A stretch of DNA of 64,000 nucleotides from the NCBI RefSeq assembly GCF_000698125.1, contig NZ_BAXA01000001.1, forward strand, positions 372,001-436,000, in the 5' to 3' direction. The translations under genes and the position numbers were made by a program. The notes below the pieces were generated by a model. It had not been told where the DNA came from. It did not search any database and saw only the letters and a program-made list of their open reading frames with translations. Below, one piece after another: positions 58,559 through 64,000 of the stretch (position 1 is its first letter; each line of letters starts with the position of its first letter). The DNA comes from Geomicrobium sp. JCM 19038. Lineage in GTDB: Bacteria; Bacillota; Bacilli; Bacillales; Marinococcaceae.

Positions 58559-60180
58559 GTGACTGAAACGAATCATGTACCTCCAAAGACGTTACAGAAG
58601 TATGAAAAGGTTTGGCCCAATAAGACGATCTTAGATTATTTAAAGCAATGTGTGGAAAATTCACCGAACAAAGAGGCGATCATTGATGGTCGTAGTCGGT
58701 ATACGTACAGTGAACTCTCTAAAAAGGTGGAGCGCGTGGCACTTGGACTGTATCACTACGGTCTTCGGAAAGGCGATGTAATTAGTGTTCAACTACCGAA
58801 TTGGAATGAGTTTGTGATCGTGCATTATGCGGCGACGATGCTAGGGGCGATTACAAATCCACTCATTCCAATTTATCGAGACCGAGAGATTGGCTATATG
58901 GTAAAGACTGCAAGCTCTAAAATGATCGTCATACCGGATCATTTTAGAGGATTCTGTTACACAGACATGATTGAGCGGCTGAGAGGTGACTGGCCAGAAC
59001 TAGATCACGTGTTTGTGATCGGTGATGAAGTACCTGGTGAAATGAAAGCGTTTACTGAGTTATCGGAATTCAATTGGGAAGATACTTTAAATCATCACTC
59101 GCTTGAGACGACACATGAACCAAATGACGTAACTGAAATCATTTTCACATCAGGCACGACCGGGTTACCTAAAGGTGTAATGCATACGCACAATACGCTC
59201 TGTATGTCGACGAACTATTGGATTGAGCGACTACGATTAACCGATGAAGACGTTATGTTTATGCCTTCAACATTCGGTCATCAGACGGGCTTTGGTTATG
59301 GCGTGCGGTTGCCGACTACGATTGGCGGCACCGCTGTGTACCAAGATATATGGAACCCTGAGCAGTTTTTACAATCGGTAGAAAAAGAACGTATTTCATT
59401 CACAGCAAGTGCAACACCTTTCTTGCAAGATGTGGTGCAATTTGAAAATGTGAAATCATTTAATCTCAAAACGTTACGAGCATTTGTGTCACTCGGTGCG
59501 CCAATTCCACGGCCACTCGTAAAAGAAGCGAAAGAAAATGTGCCGTTTACGATTTTATCAGGCTGGGGTCAAACTGAAAATGGCCTCGTCACACTTACAA
59601 AGTTAGATGACTCAACGGAAAAATTAACTGAAACAGACGGTTGCCCGTTTCCAGAGATGATGATTAAGACGGTGGATGAAAATGGAAACGAATGTGAGGC
59701 AAATGAAGAAGCTCCTTACTCGTGAAAGGGCCTGCACTTTTCATCGGCTACCTTCATCAGCCAGAATTGACGGCATCTGAATTTACGGATAACTGGTTCA
59801 TCACAGGTGACCGCGCGACCATTGATGTTGATGGGTATGTGAGAATCACGGGCAGAGATAAGGACATTATTATTCGAGGTGGCGAGAACATTCCTGTTGC
59901 TTATATCGAGAATGTTTTATACGAACATCCCGATATTAAAGGTGCCCAGGTGGTCGCAGTTCCTGACGAACGTCTCCAAGAGAAGGCTTGTGCCATTGTT
60001 GAGTTAGTTCCAAAAGCGAGTCATTTAACGTTAAGTGAATTGCAATCCTATTTGAAAGATAAAGGGGTCGCAAAACAGTACTGGCCTGAGTATCTCGAAG
60101 TCATTGATGAATTTCCACGTACTCCGAGTGGCAAAGTTCAAAAATACAAATTACGAGACATGCTAAAAACAAAAGCATAG
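58559..60180 (+). CDS. aliA: Acyl-CoA synthetase, AliA-like (cyclohexanecarboxylate-CoA ligase; apparent frameshift)
   Basis: AMP-forming ligase. ATP motif IIFTSGTTGLPKGVMHTHN, LPNWNEFVIVHYAATMLGAITNPLIPIYRDREI and VIPDHFRGF (as in AliA and relatives), GWGQTENG, GDRATIDVDGYVRITGRDKDIIIRGGENI, and C-terminal lysine in TPSGKVQKY. GTG start with AAGGGGGC upstream. The frame breaks near 59706-59711; one base restores LLVKGPALFIGY and about 540 residues. Predicted to activate cyclohexanecarboxylate or a similar alicyclic or aliphatic acid. Confidence 0.85.
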
Positions 60181-60194
60181 TAGGAGGAGCGAGT

Positions 60195-60934
60195 ATGGGA
60201 GAAACGATTGCGTTTATAACAGGAGCAGGGCGAGGCATTGGCCGTGAAATTGCGAAAACATTATCACTAAAAGCAGTAAAAGTTGTCGTAACAGACATCG
60301 ATCAAGATGCGGCTAAAGAAACAGTCCGTCTATTAGAAACAGAGGCGATTGCTGTTCGTTGTGATGTGACGAACCTTAAAGATGTATCGCGGGCAACGAA
60401 CGAGGCGATCGAAGCGTTCGGGCAAATCGATGTTCTCATAAACAACGCCGGCTGGGATAAGATTGAACCGTTTTTGGATAGCGAACCAAATACGTGGGAG
60501 AAAGTAATCGCGATTAATTTGCTCGGTCAAATTCATACGTGTAAAACGGTCCTACCACAAATGATTGAACAAGGTCACGGCGGCAAAGTCATTAACTTAG
60601 CATCTGACTCCGCACGAGTTGGTTCATCGGGAGAAGCGGTCTATTCAGCCGCTAAAGGTGGCGTCGTTTCATTCACAAAGACGCTCGCTAGGGAAATGGC
60701 ACGTCATAAAATCAACGTGAATTGCATTGCCCCAGGACCGAGCAACACGCCACTACTTCAAGAGATTAGTACGTACAATGAAGCATCGTTAAAGCGTTAG
60801 AGAAAGCCATACCGTTCCGAAGGCTAGCCGAAGCCGAAGATATTGCCAACGCTGTTGCGTTTTTTGCCTCAAAAGAAGCGGATTACATTACCGGGCAAAC
60901 GTTGTCGGTGAATGGTGGATTGACGATGGCTTAA
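60195..60934 (+). CDS. badH: Short-chain dehydrogenase, BadH-like (apparent frameshift)
   Basis: Classical SDR of about 246 residues. Cofactor motif [14 protein letters not shown], catalytic S in [16 protein letters not shown] and K in YSAAKGG, and C-terminal [16 protein letters not shown]. The blocks NNAGWD..EPF and [20 protein letters not shown] follow BadH, which oxidises 2-hydroxycyclohexanecarboxyl-CoA to the ketone used by BadI. The frame breaks near 60786; one base gives [23 protein letters not shown]. Last gene of the operon. Confidence 0.85.
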
Positions 60935-60948
60935 ACGTGTGTAGCGCA

Positions 60949-60996
60949 AGCCATTCTATAAGGACACGATTGTGTTCTTATAGAATGGCTTTTTTA
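60949..60996 (+). terminator. Operon terminator
   Basis: A near-perfect 19-bp inverted repeat (AGCCATTCTATAAGGACAC) followed by TTTTTT. Confidence 0.93.
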
Positions 60997-61066
60997 TGGA
61001 ATTTAAACAACTAGTAAAGCATATAGAGCCAGCGCCTTTCTTCACTAGAGGCGTAAAGTCATTCTT

Positions 61067-62440
61067 TTACCCAACAAGAGATCTTTTAAACTCTTTGTTA
61101 GCTTTCCGATAAACGAAAAACACAACGGTCGCAATGATTAACCAGGTTAATAGAAGTAAATACAAGTTTCGAAACGTTTGTGTAGCTTCGACGTGTTGCT
61201 GTAGCGAAAGAATTAATCCAGTCACACCAACACCAAATGCACCACCTATAAATTGGACGAGTTGTGAGACACCCATTCCGGCACCGATTAGAGTTTGTGG
61301 GAGTACTCGTGAGATTTCATTGTTCGCACTCGCCATTAAGATGTTTGAGCCGGCAATCATAAAGACGAGGAGACTGAGTGATACATACGTCGAGTAACTG
61401 GCAAATAGTGCAAAGAAGATCGTCGCAAAGCTAAGTAATAGAAGACCGAGTAACATGACAAGAAGCGGACCTTTATGGTCGATCAACTTCCCAGATGATT
61501 GCGTTAAAATGGCTGCAAGTAACGCACCTGGGAACATAATTAAGCCAATTTGAAGCGGATTTTGATTAAACAATTCGAGTAATAAGATGGGAATCGAAAA
61601 CATCGTTGCGAAGTTCATAAAGAATGAAGTAAATGGAAATACCGTTAAAATCAAAAACCGACGGTTATGCAGAAGTTCAGGTTGAATAAACGGAATGGCT
61701 GTTCTGTGTACGTGTTTCCAAAGAAGTATAAATGCTGGTATGGCTATGACAATCGCGACAAAAATACCGCTCGTAATGACTAAGAGAGTAGATACAACCG
61801 CAACCCCTACGAGGAGTGCTCCAAGTCCATCAAATTGCACTCGCTGAATCGATTCTTCAGGTAGATGCTTTCTTAAAACAGGAAGGATAAAGAGTACAAC
61901 AAATGGCGCTAGAAATAAATAATTCCATCCCCAAAATTCTGTGAAAAAGCCGCCAACGAGAGGTCCCATCCCAAAGCCGAGCGCTGCAGCTGCTGCAATA
62001 ATCGCCATTGCGTTTCCTCTTCGTTTAATTGGGACGTACTTAGAAGCTAGGACAACAGCAAGACATGGCAATGTGCTTGCACCAATTGCTTGAAGAAGTC
62101 TAGCAATGAGAAGTGTGGTAAAGTTACTCGCAAAAAAACCGAGCAATGACGACAGGCCTAAGATCATTAAACCAACACTAATAAGCCGGCGTATCGGGAC
62201 ATAATCAGACAAACGGCTAAACGTTAAGGCAGAAATTGCGAAGACAATAGAATAGCCTGAAACAATCCAAGTAGCGACAGATGACGTTAACTGAAAATCA
62301 AGTATGACAAATGGAAGTGCGACATTAAACATCGTCGTATTCATCGTCATTAGCCACATGCCAATCGCCCAGAAACTTAGCACTAACCGTTCATTAAACG
62401 CGAACACTTCAGTTGTCTTGGTGGTAGGTACACTCGTCAT
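61067..62440 (-). CDS. MFS transporter, DHA2 (EmrB/QacA-type) drug exporter
   Basis: 457 residues with about 14 predicted membrane helices. Motifs: N-terminal FNVALPFVILDF, WIVSGYSIVFAIS, GRLSDYVPIRR-like FSRLSDYVPIRRLI (motif A) and ASTLPCLAVVLASKYVPIKRRGNAMA (motif B/C region). The family pumps out drugs, dyes or other amphipathic compounds by proton antiport. Convergent with the alicyclic-acid operon; no link is evident. Confidence 0.88.
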   Translation of the reverse strand: MTSVPTTKTTEVFAFNERLVLSFWAIGMWLMTMNTTMFNVALPFVILDFQLTSSVATWIVSGYSIVFAISALTFSRLSDYVPIRRLISVGLMILGLSSLLGFFASNFTTLLIARLLQAIGASTLPCLAVVLASKYVPIKRRGNAMAIIAAAAALGFGMGPLVGGFFTEFWGWNYLFLAPFVVLFILPVLRKHLPEESIQRVQFDGLGALLVGVAVVSTLLVITSGIFVAIVIAIPAFILLWKHVHRTAIPFIQPELLHNRRFLILTVFPFTSFFMNFATMFSIPILLLELFNQNPLQIGLIMFPGALLAAILTQSSGKLIDHKGPLLVMLLGLLLLSFATIFFALFASYSTYVSLSLLVFMIAGSNILMASANNEISRVLPQTLIGAGMGVSQLVQFIGGAFGVGVTGLILSLQQHVEATQTFRNLYLLLLTWLIIATVVFFVYRKANKEFKRSLVG

Positions 62441-62836
62441 AAACGTTCCTCCAGTAGCAAATGATACGTACTTATTTTGTAGGAAATTATCAACAATTTT
62501 TTATCTATAGTTTATTTTGGAACATTGATGTTAGATCTAAATTAAACGAGCGTGTTTTGTAAATAAATATGAAATTATAGTACATATCATAGTTTTAATT
62601 TAAACTATTTAGTAAGAATTGTAAAAATTAATTGAAAATTAGAGCCTTGTATTTTATAATGGATTATAATGGAAAACATAGAAATATTTATTGCTTTCGT
62701 TACTCATGATATAGAAGATGAACTAAATCGAGAATTGAAAGAAGAGGAACTAATTTTAATTAGGGAAGTGATTTTTAACTATTCTTCGCTCTAGTCATAT
62801 TTTAGATGTTTGAAGAGATTTGGATGGTGCTGTTAG
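62441..62836. other. AT-rich intergenic region upstream of rap
   Basis: About 400 bp of AT-rich DNA holding the probable rap promoter. A 41-codon frame (62669-62794) starts at the predicted transcript start without a ribosome site and is not accepted as a gene. Confidence 0.5.
62632..62660 (+). promoter_or_regulatory. Strong sigma-A promoter of rap
   Basis: TTGAAA (62632-62637), 17-bp spacer, perfect TATAAT (62655-62660). The leader to the GTG start is about 170 nt. Confidence 0.75.
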
Positions 62837-63931
62837 GTGACAAAGACGTATGAGAATCAATTGTTACAGTTAATTGGACAATGGTTTACTCAATTATCGA
62901 CGTATAAGCTTGAGGAAGCTAGAAAGTTAAAGAAAGAAATCGACGATTTACTTTCCCCAATCCATTTGCCTAAACAAATAGAAAGTTATTATGATTTAGT
63001 GAATTTAAAACATCAGTTAATTACAAATGAGATTACACTTCAGTCTAATTTTTATCGGTCAGATTTATTAGATAAAGATGTATTAGAAACTACGGATCGC
63101 ACTTTAAAATACTTACACAAGTTCATGCAAGCCACAATATTGATGAACAATGAAGATTACATTCATTCAATTGAATCACTTAGAATCGCAGAGAAAAGCC
63201 TAGATTATGTGAGTAGATTTGAACAGGCGGAATTCTATTTTAGGACAGGTTATGTTTATTATCGTTTAGATCAGAATATAACCGCGCTTAACTACCTGAA
63301 CCGTTCTTATCATTTAGTAAGAAATTCGATACATCATGATCGACTCAAAGCGAATCTGTCGATTATTAAAGCAGGTATACTTTCTGAAGCTGGATATGAT
63401 AGAGAATCAATCGAATGCTCGGAAAAAGCTGTTTTGCTTTCTACACATGAACCTTTGACAAAATCTATGGCCATTCGAAGTAAGGCAAACAATGAATTTC
63501 GGTTTGGTAGATTCAACAAAGCTGCAGAACTTTATTTATCAGCTTTAAATACGGGTAATCAGAATAAATCTAATGTTGGCATTAAGTCTAGGTTTAACCT
63601 AGCTCACTCTTGGTTAAAGATGGGTGCTTTAGACTGGGGTAAGGAGATGTTAAACCAAGTAGAAGGGGAAATTCAAAATAAAGCACAAAGTTTGAGCGAG
63701 TTTACAGCACGAGGTATTATTTGTCGCGAATTATACTTACACGATCGCCCCGATCCCATCAAGATTAATATGGGGCTTAGTATATTAAAAGAAAAAAAGT
63801 TATTATATGAACTTAGAGATGTTACGAAGGAACTGTCTAATTTTCATTTGCACAATGAAGAATATAAACTGGCGTATTATTATTTAGACTATACCAACTA
63901 CGTAGTACCTATTTTAGGAGGTGATTTATAA
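62837..63931 (+). CDS. Rap-family regulator (TPR protein)
   Basis: 364 residues. N-terminal three-helix region (about 1-70) and then TPR-like helical repeats (SIESLRIAEKSLDYV, AEFYFRTGYVYYRLDQNITALNYLNRSYHLV, GRFNKAAELYLSALNTGN, DWGKEMLNQVEGEIQ), the layout of Bacillus Rap proteins. These act as phosphatases of Spo0F or as blockers of ComA-type regulators and are inhibited by a secreted Phr pentapeptide. GTG start. The next gene encodes a Phr-like signal peptide with a 1-bp overlap. The target cannot be told from sequence. Confidence 0.85.
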   Translation: MTKTYENQLLQLIGQWFTQLSTYKLEEARKLKKEIDDLLSPIHLPKQIESYYDLVNLKHQLITNEITLQSNFYRSDLLDKDVLETTDRTLKYLHKFMQATILMNNEDYIHSIESLRIAEKSLDYVSRFEQAEFYFRTGYVYYRLDQNITALNYLNRSYHLVRNSIHHDRLKANLSIIKAGILSEAGYDRESIECSEKAVLLSTHEPLTKSMAIRSKANNEFRFGRFNKAAELYLSALNTGNQNKSNVGIKSRFNLAHSWLKMGALDWGKEMLNQVEGEIQNKAQSLSEFTARGIICRELYLHDRPDPIKINMGLSILKEKKLLYELRDVTKELSNFHLHNEEYKLAYYYLDYTNYVVPILGGDL

Positions 63932-64000
63932 TGCTCAAGAAGTTAGCAACAGTTGGTCTAATTGTTGTTATGGCTTTTGGCTTTAATGTAGCTCTTCAAG
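63931..64000 (+). CDS. Phr-type pre-peptide (cut by window end)
   Basis: The ATG overlaps the rap stop (TAATG); GGAGGTGA at 63917-63924 lies inside the end of rap. The visible 23 residues, MLKKLATVGLIVVMAFGFNV..., form a signal peptide. Position, coupling and signal peptide match phr genes; the mature signalling peptide lies beyond the window. Confidence 0.78.
   Translation, partial: MLKKLATVGLIVVMAFGFNVALQ

Noticed and set aside
3422-60790. Programmed frameshifting or widespread pseudogenes
   Set aside because: Breaks are scattered over about 17 loci of unrelated function, lack consistent slippery-site/stem-loop context and cluster in homopolymers, so error is the simpler explanation.
62669-62794. 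41-codon open frame upstream of rap (MENIEIFIAFVTHD...)
   Set aside because: It has no ribosome site and begins about 2-3 nt from the predicted transcription start; chance frame in AT-rich DNA is more likely.
1-64000. CRISPR arrays, rRNA, tRNA, insertion sequences, prophage genes
   Set aside because: I saw no regularly spaced repeats, no rRNA or tRNA signatures, and no transposase or phage structural genes in the window.

Overview
The window is a gene-dense stretch of a low-to-moderate GC Firmicute, most likely an endospore-forming member of the Bacillaceae. Supporting signs are the AddAB/SbcDC repair operon, NdoAI/NdoA (MazEF) toxin-antitoxin, OdhAB, Mqo, a YhcN/YlaJ-type spore lipoprotein, a lysine riboswitch on dapA, perfect CcpA cre sites and a Rap-Phr cassette. 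An ectoine-hydrolase-like gene and rather acidic proteins hint at a halophilic or alkaliphilic lifestyle. The exact genus cannot be fixed from the sequence.

Layout. 1-5.3 kb: a catabolic-looking operon (gamma-family PLP enzyme, homoserine dehydrogenase, aldehyde dehydrogenase, DoeA-like ectoine hydrolase). 5.3-9.1 kb: yidD and riboswitch-controlled dapA (minus strand), two lipoproteins meeting tail to tail, ndoAI-ndoA. 9.2-16 kb: esterase, unknown gene, mqo, YjiH-type membrane protein, HAD phosphatase. 16-21 kb: odhAB. 21-26 kb: small unknown genes, an alcohol dehydrogenase and an R2-like ligand-binding oxidase, each with a perfect cre site, a glycine-rich repeat protein and a sulfurtransferase. 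26.4-39.1 kb: trypsin-like membrane protease, then addB-addA-sbcD-sbcC. 39.2-41 kb: an ECF sigma factor coupled to an unknown GNVGI-repeat protein and a 38-residue basic peptide. 41-48 kb: small membrane and secreted genes, an orphan peptide-binding lipoprotein with an M20 peptidase, and dbpA. 48-50 kb: a MaoC-fold protein next to a sigma-54 activator. 50.3-54.3 kb: ECF sigma, anti-sigma, MPQTG surface protein and a lipoprotein sortase. 54.5-56.4 kb: PQQ-type sugar dehydrogenase and a small membrane protein. 56.4-60.9 kb: an operon resembling aliB-badI-aliA-badH (cyclohexanecarboxylate to pimeloyl-CoA) behind a near-consensus sigma-54 promoter. 61-64 kb: an MFS exporter and a Rap-Phr quorum-sensing cassette cut by the window end.

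How genes work together. The most notable inference is that the sigma-54 activator at 48.9-50.1 kb could switch on the alicyclic-acid operon 6.4 kb downstream. The sigma/anti-sigma/MPQTG/sortase block looks like a dedicated envelope-stress surface-anchoring module.

Data quality. About 20 genes or gene pairs are interrupted by single-base shifts, mostly in homopolymer runs, with an intact reading frame on each side. This pattern fits uncorrected sequencing errors better than real decay. Such genes are annotated here as single CDS spanning the break.
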